DNA from: Archaeoglobus sulfaticallidus PM70-1
GTDB lineage: Archaea > Halobacteriota > Archaeoglobi > Archaeoglobales > Archaeoglobaceae
Reading direction: 5' to 3'
Assembly (NCBI RefSeq): GCF_000385565.1
Contig: NC_021169.1
Span: forward strand, 1,470,571-1,534,570
DNA length: 64,000 bases
Part shown: one piece after another, positions 1 through 8,700 of the stretch
Numbering within the stretch: position 1 is the first letter of the stretch
Layout: each line of letters starts with the position of its first letter
Program-made: the position numbers and the translations under genes
The notes under the pieces: generated by a model
What the model saw: the letters and a program-made list of their open reading frames with translations, nothing else
Databases searched by the model: none
What the model was told of the DNA's origin: nothing

Positions 1-375
1 TTCAGCAATTTTTTCAGCCTCCTGAACTGCCAGTTTCCTTGCTTCTTCAATGCTACTGGCGGCCTTGACCTTTCTCAATACTCTTTCAACCCCAACAGAG
101 AGGTTTACCGCAGTTGGTCTGGCATTTGCGAGAGAACTTGCTCTTTCGGAGACATATTTCAGAAAATCTTCAAAACTATCGAACTCCCTCTCTATGCAAG
201 CCAGAGCAACTCCATATCCTCCAGCAGCCTCAAGTGCTGGAGCACCTCTTATCGATAGTCTTTTGATCGCAGAAACGAGATCATCAACATTTCTGATCTC
301 GAGAATTTCAAGCTCGTCAGGAAGTTTTGTCTGGTCTATCATCTTTATGCAGTTTTCCCAGTAAATTGTTCTCAT
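1..375 (-). CDS. mtnA: S-methyl-5-thioribose-1-phosphate isomerase, N-terminal part (runs off the left edge)
   Basis: Read leftward from the ATG at 375, the frame stays open to the window edge, giving 125 codons. The protein starts MRTIYWENCIKMIDQTKLP and carries the LSIRGAPALEAAGGYG block and an RPTAVNLSVGVERV block, both typical of the MtnA branch of the eIF2B-like isomerase fold. The family isomerises methylthioribose-1-phosphate to the ribulose form in methionine salvage, and archaeal members are also implicated in recycling 5'-deoxy sugars. The catalytic Cys and Asp lie in the missing C-terminal two thirds, so activity cannot be judged. It diverges from the tRNA-Gly gene on its right. 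Confidence 0.85.
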   Translation of the reverse strand, partial: MRTIYWENCIKMIDQTKLPDELEILEIRNVDDLVSAIKRLSIRGAPALEAAGGYGVALACIEREFDSFEDFLKYVSERASSLANARPTAVNLSVGVERVLRKVKAASSIEEARKLAVQEAEKIAE

Positions 376-503
376 GAAAATGGAGACTGGATTTTAACTT
401 TTATCTTTTGTGGTTTCTGAAGGTTTGGTGGTCGCATCTGTAATCAATAACCAACAGCCATAACCATAATCTTAATAAACATAAAAATTGAGTAGGTTAT
501 AGA

Positions 504-574
504 GCGGTCGTAGTCTAGTGGCAGGACAGGGGCTTCCCGAGCCTCTAGCCCGGGTTCAAATCCCGGCGGCCGCA
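504..574 (+). tRNA. tRNA-Gly (anticodon CCC)
   Basis: A complete cloverleaf can be folded. The acceptor GCGGTCG pairs with CGGCCGC (one G-U). The anticodon stem GGGGC/GCCTC closes a TTCCCGA loop with anticodon CCC. The T arm carries GGTTCAAATCC. The discriminator is A and CCA is not encoded, as is usual in archaea. No intron is seen. An A/T-rich stretch at about 472-490 is a plausible promoter. Confidence 0.95.
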
Positions 575-766
575 TGGTTCATATTTAAATCCTTATCGTT
601 CTGATTGTTCACCTGTACTCATTGAGATTTTAATTTCTTCAACAACATTGTGGCCTGAATATAATAATCTGTATTTCTCCAATATTGCTCTCTGCGGCAA
701 AGTTGACTCTCACATACATCATCATCAAGATTCCTGAACAGTATAATAAATCTGAAACAGGTATCT

Positions 767-780
767 AAAAATTTAAATAA
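767..780 (+). promoter_or_regulatory. TATA box of the LysR-type gene
   Basis: The A/T run AATTTAAATA lies about 27 nt before the ATG at 802 and no Shine-Dalgarno sequence precedes that ATG. This is the geometry of an archaeal promoter giving a leaderless or nearly leaderless mRNA. Confidence 0.55.
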
Positions 781-801
781 ACGATCTGTCATTTCAGAGT
801 A

Positions 802-1725
802 ATGAGACTCGACTTCATGAAAACTTTCCTGAAAGTAGTCGAGAAAGGAAGTCTCAAATCCGCCGCAAAAGAGCTTGGAATGTCCATAAGTTCAATCAGT
901 TTTCAGATCAATTCTCTTGAAGAATTCTACGGTGCAAAACTGCTGAACAGGAAAGTGAGTGGTGTGACTCTCACAGAAGAGGGAATCATAGCGATGAAAA
1001 ATATGGAAACGGTTCTCGGGTTGATTGAAGAGGCTAAAAAGCTAATTGCTAGCTTGAGAGAGGATAAAATAACCATAGCATCTGGAATGGTTGGTTTGAA
1101 CATTGTCTTTCAACTTCAAACCCTGCTCAAGGCAAAGTATCCATCATTGCAGGTTGAAATTGTTTTAAGAGGTGCTCACGAGTGTTTAAAACTCCTCAAT
1201 AGGGGTGAGGTGGATTTCACGATAGTTGGGGATTACAGCGATGATGTAGATGACAGCAAATTCCTGATAGAAAAAATCGGAAAAGACTGGTTAGTTTTGA
1301 TCGTTTCTAGAAACCATCCCCTTGCTAAGGCTGATGAGGTTACACTCGAGGAGGTTGTGAACTATCCAATGATCTTTCTGACAGATGACTATGGAATAAC
1401 CTCAAGCACGAGGAAAGCTCTGAAAATGAGCGGATATGATGTCAAACCATCTCTCGTTGTGGGAGATTTCTTCCTGAAGATCAACAGCGTTGCCAACAAC
1501 CTTGGAGTTGCAATAACATCTATGATTGCTGCATCCAAAGCCTATGAAACCGGAATGGTCACAATAAAGCCGATAAAGGACTTCTACGATGAGAGAGATA
1601 TATACATGATCTCGAGCAAACTATCACAGGACTGCAAGAGGATGAAAGAGTACCATGAGTTTCTGCTCAAGGGTGCGAGAAGACTTTTCGACGAGTTCTA
1701 CAAGATGTATTTGAAGCTACATTAG
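802..1725 (+). CDS. LysR-family transcriptional regulator
   Basis: A 307-residue protein of normal LysR length. Residues 1-60 form the winged HTH: it opens MRLDFMKTFLKVVEKGSLKS, followed by the AAKELGMSISSISFQINSLE recognition region and an LNRKVSGVTLTEEG wing. Residues 88-300 match the periplasmic-binding-like effector domain, with the typical RNHPLAK segment near 175. LysR proteins are ligand-responsive activators or repressors that often control a divergent neighbour, but the only upstream gene here is tRNA-Gly, so the target is unknown. LysR genes are sparse in archaea compared with bacteria, so ancient acquisition is plausible. The ATG start is supported by the TATA spacing. Confidence 0.9.
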   Translation: MRLDFMKTFLKVVEKGSLKSAAKELGMSISSISFQINSLEEFYGAKLLNRKVSGVTLTEEGIIAMKNMETVLGLIEEAKKLIASLREDKITIASGMVGLNIVFQLQTLLKAKYPSLQVEIVLRGAHECLKLLNRGEVDFTIVGDYSDDVDDSKFLIEKIGKDWLVLIVSRNHPLAKADEVTLEEVVNYPMIFLTDDYGITSSTRKALKMSGYDVKPSLVVGDFFLKINSVANNLGVAITSMIAASKAYETGMVTIKPIKDFYDERDIYMISSKLSQDCKRMKEYHEFLLKGARRLFDEFYKMYLKLH

Positions 1726-1991
1726 TATCATTCTGTTTTACATATTTATTTTGTTACTGTTTATGCTGTTAATTATTTTAATTCATAATCTATGTCAATC
1801 AACTGCTTTCGAAAGAAGGGATATTATTTTAATTAGATTCATTTAGAAAAAAGATAATTTCGGGAAAACTCTCGATTTCCAGCTGGTTTTAGGATCTAAA
1901 GGATTAAGGATATTTAAATAAATCCGTTAATGGAAAAATATTTATATTGTTATTAGTATAACTTCAGCTAAACAATAAAGAGGTGTAACTA
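1726..1991. other. Non-coding A/T-rich spacer with the promoter of the following HTH gene
   Basis: No reading frame of interest is seen. The spacer ends in a TATA-like stretch AAAATATTTATATT at about 1935-1948, a short inverted repeat GTTAT-TAGT-ATAAC at 1949-1962 just downstream of it, and a GAGGTG ribosome site at 1980-1985, six bases before the ATG at 1992. The inverted repeat sits where transcription would start and could be an operator, but its arms are only 5 nt. Confidence 0.45.
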
Positions 1992-2357
1992 ATGGTTGAA
2001 GAGCTTACCGAAAAGGAAGAAAAAATAGTTAAACTTCTTTCAGAGGCAGGATTAAACAGGAATATTGCTAAAGTGGTTGTATTCCTCTCTAAAACTGGTG
2101 AAGCTATCTCCAGAGACATTGAAAGGGCAGCGAATCTGAGGCAACCAGAGGTAAGTCTCGCAATGAAGGAGCTTAAAGAGTGGGGATGGATAAAAGAGAG
2201 AGAGCTTAAGAAAAAAGGCAAGGGAAGACCGCTCAAAAGCTACAAGCTGACATACGATATAAAGGATATTGTTTCAGAACTCGTTAAAAAGAAACGGGAA
2301 GAGATCAAGAAAGCTGAAAAGGATCTGGAGGAGCTTGAAAAGCTTGTTGGACTTTAG
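1992..2357 (+). CDS. Winged-HTH transcriptional regulator (TrmB/MarR-like)
   Basis: A 121-residue basic protein. The HTH lies at about residues 20-75 (LSEAGLNRNIAKVVVFLSKT ... EISL-type helix reading RQPEVSLAMKELKEWGWI), followed by a basic wing (KKKGKGRPLKSYKLT). The last 30 residues (VKKKREEIKKAEKDLEELEK) should form a coiled coil for dimerisation. Proteins of this layout are common one-domain archaeal regulators. No effector domain is present, so it probably senses through protein contacts, redox state or DNA context. It has its own promoter and GAGGTG ribosome site and stands alone, with the next gene converging. The target is unknown; autoregulation is an inference. Confidence 0.75.
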   Translation: MVEELTEKEEKIVKLLSEAGLNRNIAKVVVFLSKTGEAISRDIERAANLRQPEVSLAMKELKEWGWIKERELKKKGKGRPLKSYKLTYDIKDIVSELVKKKREEIKKAEKDLEELEKLVGL

Positions 2358-2552
2358 TCTATCAGGGAATTTAATCATCAATACTTAATCCAATCAATTT
2401 ACCTTTCTTTTTCCTATTTTTGGTTGACCCATTAATCCTTCATTTTTACTATAAACCAGATAAACGCTAAATGGATTTAACTTAACAGACGATGTTTTTT
2501 AGATCTATACTATGTAATCCTGAAAACAGTATTTGGCAATTGTGGATAAGCT

Positions 2553-3689
2553 TTAGTCCTTATAACCAATCCAGAATATTATCGCTGAACTCACCGAGAG
2601 CAGCGATGCAAGGGTAAATGCCATTCTAACCCCATATATCCCACCGCCAAAAACATCGAAGATAACTCCGGATACCACCGGGCCGACAACCCTGCCAAGG
2701 CTTTTCGATGCGGACAGAATACCCATCAGCTGACCCATCCCGCCTTTCTTGCCCTCTACTGCCACTATCGCTCCTACTGCAGGAATGCTCATCGCGCTCG
2801 TAATTCCAAGCAATACGCTCAAAAAGATAAGGCTGTCGAGAGAGCTAACTCTTGGAAGTGCAAAAAGAATACCTGCTCCAGCTAAAGCGGACATGATTAC
2901 CGGATATCTGACCCCTACCCTGTCTGATAATCTCCCAAAAGATGGCTGGATCAATGCGGAGATGAAAAGATTGAGGGACACAAGCGAGCCTATTACTGTT
3001 GTGCTATAGTTTAGAAAACCGAGGTAGATTGGGAGAAAGCTCAAAATGCTCCCTCTCCCCATTGAGTTTATAAACCTGAAAATAAAGGCTATCCAGAGCT
3101 TTGAATTTCTGAAGACTGGCTTTTTCTCTTTTCTTGTTGTAACAGTTTCAGGAAAGCTTATGAAAACCACAAGGAGTGTAAAGAACCCAAAAAAGCTTAA
3201 GGACATGAATGTGAGCTTCATTCCAAGAATGTCATTTAAAACACCACCCACTATGGGCCCCGAAGCCATTCCGAGGAACAGAGATTGATTGAACTTCCCG
3301 ATGAAGAATCCCTCTTTTCCCTTTATTGAAATATCCCCAACTGATGCCATCGCTACGGGAATTATCATTGCTGAGGTTATGCCGTGCAGCATCCTAACGA
3401 ATGATAGCTGTTCGGGAGTTTTCGACAGGATGTACAGGAAGGTTACAGAAGAATAAAGGAAAAGTCCAAGCAGTATGGTTCTTCTTCTTCCATACCTGTC
3501 GCTCAGCATACCGCTTATTGGCAGAAACACCAATCTGGAGAAAGAATAGGCTGAAAAGATCACCCCAATCCATATCCCACTTGCTCCAAGATCCTGAGCG
3601 AAAATTGGCAGTAACGGGGTTATTATCCCCATTCCAAGCATGACTATGAAAGCCGACAGAGAGATTCCGAACAAGGCTCTCCTGCTCAC
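2553..3689 (-). CDS. MFS transporter, probable drug/metabolite efflux
   Basis: A 378-residue protein with about 12 hydrophobic segments. Between TM2 and TM3 it has the MFS motif A (GMLSDRYGRRRT, about residues 59-70), and a matching motif in the second half (GRLSDRVGVRYP). The first half contains a PVAMASVGDIS stretch after the HGITSAM helix, like tetracycline/multidrug exporters of the DHA1 group. Such proteins export small molecules by proton exchange. It is the last gene of a leftward series that includes a split LysO exporter, so an export theme is plausible. The substrate cannot be read from the sequence. Confidence 0.8.
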   Translation of the reverse strand: MSRRALFGISLSAFIVMLGMGIITPLLPIFAQDLGASGIWIGVIFSAYSFSRLVFLPISGMLSDRYGRRRTILLGLFLYSSVTFLYILSKTPEQLSFVRMLHGITSAMIIPVAMASVGDISIKGKEGFFIGKFNQSLFLGMASGPIVGGVLNDILGMKLTFMSLSFFGFFTLLVVFISFPETVTTRKEKKPVFRNSKLWIAFIFRFINSMGRGSILSFLPIYLGFLNYSTTVIGSLVSLNLFISALIQPSFGRLSDRVGVRYPVIMSALAGAGILFALPRVSSLDSLIFLSVLLGITSAMSIPAVGAIVAVEGKKGGMGQLMGILSASKSLGRVVGPVVSGVIFDVFGGGIYGVRMAFTLASLLSVSSAIIFWIGYKD

Positions 3690-3743
3690 TCGGCTGAATT
3701 GTTCGGATAGCTATTTAGCTATATCGATTCGCTTTAGCAACAA

Positions 3744-4358
3744 CTAAAGAACCTCAACGAGAATTGAGAGCAGAACCGGAACTATGATCGTAATGAAAAA
3801 TCCATGTATGAACGCTATTAAGGCCCTCTCGGAATCCGAGAACTTCGCTATTAATGGCAGGGTTGTGTCCATGGTTGTTGCTCCTCCAATAGATATGGCT
3901 GAGGTTTTATCCCTGAACTTTGGATAGGATATGAAGGTTAGAACCTCCCTCAAAAAATTGGCACCAAATCCCAGAGCTCCGGCAAAAGCTCCAAGGGTTT
4001 TGCTCAGAAATGGTCCTGTGAGGGAATACCACCCCATCCCGGCACAGACAGACAGAGCTATACTCAGAGGTACTTTTAAAATAAGGTGAATAACCAGTCC
4101 AGCAATAAGCGATCCTGTTACTGTTCCAACCGCAACCAAGCCACCTAATTTCCAGGATCTCTTTATCTTTTCCATCCTCGATTCCATAAGTCCCATATCC
4201 AGACCAATCAGGAAGATAAAGGCTATCAGAACGATCTGCACTATCTCGGATGAGAAAAAATCGATGGTTGTGTAGATACTCTCGGGCATGATATACTCTC
4301 TAACATATCCTGTAGTAATGCCGGATGCGAGTATGAGAAGTATCACCGCAACGAACAC
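3744..4358 (-). CDS. lysO: LysO-type exporter, C-terminal part (DUF340)
   Basis: A 204-residue membrane protein corresponding to the C-terminal two thirds of the LysO (YbjE) lysine exporter. Recognisable blocks are FIFLIGLDMGLME near residue 42, SLTGPFLSK near 112 and GATTMDTTLPLI near 158. It starts at GTG (4356-4358) behind a GAGGTG ribosome site, 15 nt after the stop of the gene encoding the N-terminal part. The two products together give 291 residues, close to the single-chain bacterial protein of about 299. They probably assemble into one transporter. Lysine or a toxic analogue as substrate is inferred from the family. Confidence 0.75.
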   Translation of the reverse strand: MFVAVILLILASGITTGYVREYIMPESIYTTIDFFSSEIVQIVLIAFIFLIGLDMGLMESRMEKIKRSWKLGGLVAVGTVTGSLIAGLVIHLILKVPLSIALSVCAGMGWYSLTGPFLSKTLGAFAGALGFGANFLREVLTFISYPKFRDKTSAISIGGATTMDTTLPLIAKFSDSERALIAFIHGFFITIIVPVLLSILVEVL

Positions 4359-4373
4359 AACTTCACCTCTAGG

Positions 4374-4637
4374 TCAGACATACCTCAACAAAACTTTAGA
4401 GATCGCATAGCTGAAGAACATAGTTGTGATCGCAAAAACGACTGAGAGCTTCCCCACCCTGCTCATTTCCTCCACATTAAGTGAGCTTCCAATATCGTAG
4501 CCGAGAAAGAATATGAGCAGGAAGAGGCAGACCGTTAAAGCCTTTGAGATAAAATCCTTGCTAATTTTGCTCTCACGCTTCTCAATAAAAACCCCAAGGG
4601 CAAATCCGGCTATAACGGCAACCAGATACTCAATCAA
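4374..4637 (-). CDS. lysO: LysO-type exporter, N-terminal part (DUF340)
   Basis: An 87-residue protein with three hydrophobic segments, matching the first third of LysO (FALGVFIEKRESK, then LLIFFLGYDIGSS). The start is TTG at 4635-4637, preceded by an AAGGTGG ribosome site. No in-frame ATG lies nearby. The stop is followed 15 nt later by the GTG of the second half, in a different frame. Both halves have their own ribosome sites, so this is a stable two-gene arrangement rather than a recent frameshift. It lies directly downstream of the signal peptidase gene, 9 nt away. Confidence 0.7.
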   Translation of the reverse strand: MIEYLVAVIAGFALGVFIEKRESKISKDFISKALTVCLFLLIFFLGYDIGSSLNVEEMSRVGKLSVVFAITTMFFSYAISKVLLRYV

Positions 4638-4646
4638 TGTACCACC

Positions 4647-5177
4647 TTAGCTGAAAATCAGCCTTATGTATCCTATGAGGGGTATCCTGAGTTTTGCAAC
4701 TCCAACAATCCACTCTTTCTTGACTGGTGATGAGATGATCGGCTGATCTGGAGCGTTGTTGTGATCCCCCTGCGTAACATACCCCGAATGATCGGCAACA
4801 TACTTCGACAAGTATAACTTATTCCCAATCTTGACGGGAATATGTTCACCTTTCTCCACATAGGCTATAACCCTGTGTATTACAGGAGTTTTGCTCCTGT
4901 CCCCATTTGGGTGATAAACTATAACATCTCCATAGTCTCCAAAGGCTTTGTAGTTCTTTTCAACACCCTCCACATAGGTTGTTATACCAACCCTGTCCGG
5001 GCTCATGAGTATCACGACATCACCAACATGCATATGAGGTTCCATGCTGCCAGACTCGATAGCGACCATGAAAGGCCAAGTACCTGTTATAAGTATTCCA
5101 GCACCTACAATAATACCTACAATAACGAGAGTTGAGATTATTTCCCTGGCAATGCCTATGAGCTTGGAGCTTTCCAT
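4647..5177 (-). CDS. Signal peptidase I, archaeal Sec11 type (S26B)
   Basis: A 176-residue membrane protein with an N-terminal TM helix at about residues 13-35 and possibly a second near the C-terminus. The catalytic serine sits in ESGSMEPHMHVGDVV (about residue 42). The bacterial catalytic Lys is replaced by the His of TPVIHRVI (about residue 102). A later GYVTQGDHNNAPDQ block supplies the Asp residues of the Sec11 family. The enzyme cuts signal peptides from Sec-exported proteins on the outer face of the membrane. It is preceded by nrdJ on the same strand with a 57-nt gap containing an A/T-rich promoter-like stretch. Confidence 0.9.
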   Translation of the reverse strand: MESSKLIGIAREIISTLVIVGIIVGAGILITGTWPFMVAIESGSMEPHMHVGDVVILMSPDRVGITTYVEGVEKNYKAFGDYGDVIVYHPNGDRSKTPVIHRVIAYVEKGEHIPVKIGNKLYLSKYVADHSGYVTQGDHNNAPDQPIISSPVKKEWIVGVAKLRIPLIGYIRLIFS

Positions 5178-5234
5178 GACATCTCAAAAAATATGTGGGT
5201 AGTTAAATATATCGTAATTCTCAGTCACACCCAG

Positions 5235-7478
5235 TCAGCCACACTTTGTATATCCACAACCCTTGCATGTCATGCAACCCTCACTGTATTCGAGAACCCC
5301 TCCACAGTCAGGACAGGCATCTCCTGTGATTTTGGTTGATTTCTTTTCGAACTCTGTTAGTGGTTTTATACCTTCCAGATCCACCCTTATTTTTCTGTAA
5401 TCCCCCTTGAGGTACCTCTCGAGGATCTTTGCAACTCCATCGGCACATGAGGTGATTATCTCATTCTCCTCAAAGCCAATGGATGGACACCTTATTCCCT
5501 TGAGTTGCCTTATGATCGCTTCTGGACTCACCCAGCTTCTCAAAGCAATGGATATCAGTCTGCCTATCGCCTCAGTCTGCGATGCTGCACACCCTCCACT
5601 CTTGCCAAGCTGAACGAACACCTCCGCTATTCCGTGCTCATCTTCATTTATCGTCACATACAGCGACCCGCAACCGGTTTTAGTTTCAATTGTTCTCCCA
5701 ATAGTAACTTTCGGTCTCGGCCTTGGTTCTATAAGTGATACTGGCTTCTTTATGTGCACTTTCTCAGCTTCATCTTTCTTTTCTTTCTTTTTAATGCTCA
5801 AAACCTGTTCCTCTCTGCTTCCATCTCTGTAAACAGTTATCCCCTTGCATCCAAGCTCATATGCGAGCAGAAATGCCCTCTCAACATCCTTCCTTGTTGC
5901 AGAGTTAGGAAGGTTGATCGTTTTGCTTACAGCGTTATCAGTGTACTTCTGAAATGCAGCCTGCATCCTAACATGCCACTCTGGAGAAATCTCCAGTGCA
6001 CATTTGAAGACTCTCTTCATGCTCTCCGGAATTTCATCCACTCCTTCAAGCGTTCCGTTTTCCACTATCTTCGATAGGATTTCATCGCTGTATAGGCCAT
6101 TCTCTCTTAAAGTTCTTTCAAGAACAGGATTTATCTCGAAGAACTCCTCGCCATCGAGTATGTTCATTCTCTTATATGCTAGAGCAAACACGGGTTCTAT
6201 CCCGCTTGAGCATCCAGCTATTATGCTTATCGTTCCAGTGGGAGCTATGGTTGTCGTGGTAGCATTTCTGATCCTTATCCCTCTCTTCTCCCAGACGCTC
6301 TCCTTCCAGTTCGGGAAAACTCCCCTCTCTTCTGCGAGATCTTGAGAGGCTTTATGACTTTCCTCCTGTATGAAGCTCATAACCCTCTCAGCAAGCTCGA
6401 GAGCTTCTCTACTATCGTAGGGTATGCCCAGCATGAAAAGCATGTCGGCCCAGCCCATCACGCCCAGCCCAATCTTTCTGTTACCTTTCGTCATTTCCTC
6501 TATTTCCGGGATTGGATAATCGTTAACATCTATTACATCGTCCAGAAATCTAACAGCAATGTGCACAATCTCTTTCAACGAATCCCAGTCAATATCTCCA
6601 TCTTTAACAAATTTAGCAAGATTTATACTTCCAAGATTGCAGCTCTCGTATGGCAAAAGCGGCTGCTCACCACATGGGTTTGTGGACTCGATCTCACCAA
6701 TATGCGGGGTTGGATTGAATTTATTAACAGCATCTATGAAAACCATCCCAGGTTCGCCGTTCCTCCACGCTCCATCAATGATCATGTCGAATATCTTTCT
6801 TGCGGGAACTCTCCTCACGACCTCTTTGGTTCTGGGGTTGATTTGCTCGTATTCCTTGTCTTCAATAACAGCCTTCATGAACTTGTCCGTTACAGCAACA
6901 CTTATGTTGAAGTTTCTCAAAACTCCCTCTTCTCTCTTCGCCGTTATGAACTCCTCTATGTCTGGATGGTGAACATTCAGTATTCCCATGTTCGCCCCCC
7001 TTCTCCTTCCACCCTGCTTTATCTGCTCAGTAGCCGAATCAAAGATTTTCATGAAGCTAACCGGACCGCTGGCAACTCCCATTGTGGATTTTACGATATC
7101 TCCCTTGGGCCTCAGCCTCGAAAAGCTGAATCCCGTCCCTCCACCGCTCTTCTGAACCTTGGCCATATCTGCTAGAGCCTTGAATATCCCTTCGATGCTG
7201 TCATCCACTGGAATGACGAAGCATGCAGAAAGCTGGTGGAGGCTTGTTCCGGCGTTCATGAGCGTAGGAGAGTTAGGCATGAACTGCTGATTGTAAATTA
7301 TCTCAAAAAACCTCTTAGCCCATTTTTCAGAGTCTCCGTTGTAGTTCTCCTCTGCCTTTGCAATGGCTCTTGCCACCCTCCAGCACATCTCCTCTGGGGT
7401 TTCAATCACATTTCCGTGCTCATCTTTCAACAAATACCTCTTTCTCAAAACAACCTCAGCCGTTCTTGATAGCTCCAT
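5235..7478 (-). CDS. nrdJ: Adenosylcobalamin-dependent (class II) ribonucleotide reductase
   Basis: A 747-residue reductase making deoxyribonucleotides from ribonucleotides with cobalamin as radical source. The N-terminus has SPTLMNAGT and the substrate-site Cys in LSACFVIPVDDS. The active-site block NPCGEQPLLPYESCNLGSINL is present near residue 275 and PTGTISIIAGCSSGIEP near 405. The C-terminal 190 residues form the class II-specific extension, ending in a zinc ribbon (CPDCGG ... CMTCKGCGYTKCG), a likely redox relay. The length fits vitamin B12-type enzymes and no intein is inserted. The start ATG at 7478 is preceded by GGGAGG, a strong ribosome site. Confidence 0.95.
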   Translation of the reverse strand: MELSRTAEVVLRKRYLLKDEHGNVIETPEEMCWRVARAIAKAEENYNGDSEKWAKRFFEIIYNQQFMPNSPTLMNAGTSLHQLSACFVIPVDDSIEGIFKALADMAKVQKSGGGTGFSFSRLRPKGDIVKSTMGVASGPVSFMKIFDSATEQIKQGGRRRGANMGILNVHHPDIEEFITAKREEGVLRNFNISVAVTDKFMKAVIEDKEYEQINPRTKEVVRRVPARKIFDMIIDGAWRNGEPGMVFIDAVNKFNPTPHIGEIESTNPCGEQPLLPYESCNLGSINLAKFVKDGDIDWDSLKEIVHIAVRFLDDVIDVNDYPIPEIEEMTKGNRKIGLGVMGWADMLFMLGIPYDSREALELAERVMSFIQEESHKASQDLAEERGVFPNWKESVWEKRGIRIRNATTTTIAPTGTISIIAGCSSGIEPVFALAYKRMNILDGEEFFEINPVLERTLRENGLYSDEILSKIVENGTLEGVDEIPESMKRVFKCALEISPEWHVRMQAAFQKYTDNAVSKTINLPNSATRKDVERAFLLAYELGCKGITVYRDGSREEQVLSIKKKEKKDEAEKVHIKKPVSLIEPRPRPKVTIGRTIETKTGCGSLYVTINEDEHGIAEVFVQLGKSGGCAASQTEAIGRLISIALRSWVSPEAIIRQLKGIRCPSIGFEENEIITSCADGVAKILERYLKGDYRKIRVDLEGIKPLTEFEKKSTKITGDACPDCGGVLEYSEGCMTCKGCGYTKCG

Positions 7479-7560
7479 GGTTTACCTCCCCATCAATATT
7501 GTACTTCAATAAATTTTTAATCTTTCACAGGAACTGAACCCTGCATGGGATATTATGGTA

Positions 7561-8655
7561 TCAGGTAATTAATTCATCTGGTCTTAACTTGGCAATTCTC
7601 TTTTCAATACTCCTTTTTTCAAAGCTGTCAAGTGTTAGCTGCTGCACAACGGTATCGAGAAAGCTTATACACTCGTCGTACACCTTCAGATCAACGGGAA
7701 ACGGCACACCATCCTTTCCACCAACAGCGAATGAGTACTTGGCAGGATCCTGCCTGTCATACTCTGAGTTGTATATGAGATCTGCTATCAGGGCAAGAGC
7801 CCTTATGGTTCCCTTCCCCATTCCCTCTATCAGAAGCAGATCCTCAAAGTTATCTGGCTGCAAGCTGTAAGCAACTTCAATAGCCTTCCAGTTCACCTTT
7901 CTCGGCACAGCATACTCTATTATTCTTCCATCAATCGTTTTCTGCCCCCTGATCTGCTTTATGGAAATGAACTCGATATCCCTCTTCAGAGATCTGGAAT
8001 CTCTGATGATGTCAAGGATCGTTTTTCTATTTTCCCTGCTATGCTTTGAGGTTAAATTGATTATCTCATTTTCCTTTCTATCTGAGATAATCTCCTTCTG
8101 GGATTCAACCTCAATCCTCTCAAACTTTCTGGGTTTGAAATGGTACCTTCTCGCGGTCCTCAGCTTTTCGTTCATTCCCTGCTGTATAACCGTCCAGTAG
8201 TTTTCAGAGAATATGATCGCGTGGTGGTAGAGATCGTATCCATCCTGTAACGCGTTGTTATCGATTCTTGCAGATAATCTGCTGTTGGCAATCAGCAAAT
8301 CAATTTCCGATTCATCGAGAAAGCTGCCGAGCTTCATTATGTGTTCTGGAGTTTGCCTCGCGTTCAGACCCTTTCCTCCGGCAACTCTTATTGCGATCTC
8401 TTCGCTGGAGTTTAAAACGGATTTCAGCACGCCTGTCATTACGGTCGTAGCTCCTGAGGAATTCCAGTCGAATCCGAGAACATTCGAGAAGGATTGAAAG
8501 AAAATAGGGTTGGATATCCTTTCGAAGAACTCTTTCTCCCCAAATTCGTTGATTATTATCTCTATGATCTGCTTTGACAGCTTCTTCATTCTGTTAAGCA
8601 GCCAGTAGGGAGCTTTTCCGTAATGTAAAGGGAGACTTATGGCCGAATATTCCAT
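7561..8655 (-). CDS. DUF763 family protein
   Basis: A 364-residue protein recognised as DUF763 by its N-terminus (SLPLHYGKAPYWLLNRMKKL) and by the SSGATTVMTGVLK, VAGGKGLNARQTPEHI and VPRKVNWKAIEVAY blocks. It also has a short helix-hairpin-helix-like stretch (LLLIEGMGKGTIRALALIAD, about residue 275) suggesting nucleic-acid contact. The family is conserved in archaea and some bacteria. Its function has not been shown as far as I know. The ATG at 8655 is preferred over the TTG three bases upstream. It is divergent from the eIF2B-like gene with a 45-nt shared promoter region. Confidence 0.8.
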   Translation of the reverse strand: MEYSAISLPLHYGKAPYWLLNRMKKLSKQIIEIIINEFGEKEFFERISNPIFFQSFSNVLGFDWNSSGATTVMTGVLKSVLNSSEEIAIRVAGGKGLNARQTPEHIMKLGSFLDESEIDLLIANSRLSARIDNNALQDGYDLYHHAIIFSENYWTVIQQGMNEKLRTARRYHFKPRKFERIEVESQKEIISDRKENEIINLTSKHSRENRKTILDIIRDSRSLKRDIEFISIKQIRGQKTIDGRIIEYAVPRKVNWKAIEVAYSLQPDNFEDLLLIEGMGKGTIRALALIADLIYNSEYDRQDPAKYSFAVGGKDGVPFPVDLKVYDECISFLDTVVQQLTLDSFEKRSIEKRIAKLRPDELIT

Positions 8656-8700
8656 CAAATCACATTAAATTTTTAAGGTTTTATTGCTTTTGCTTGGTTG

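Noticed and set aside
1949-1962. GTTAT-TAGT-ATAAC as an operator of the HTH gene at 1992.
   Set aside because: Arms of 5 nt in A/T-rich DNA arise easily by chance. Mentioned in the spacer entry but not raised as a finding.
6342-7175. Long plus-strand frame opposite nrdJ.
   Set aside because: It is antisense to a well-conserved gene and has no family resemblance. Shadow of codon bias.
5235-7478. Intein in the ribonucleotide reductase.
   Set aside because: The protein is 747 residues with all class II blocks contiguous; no splicing motifs interrupt it.
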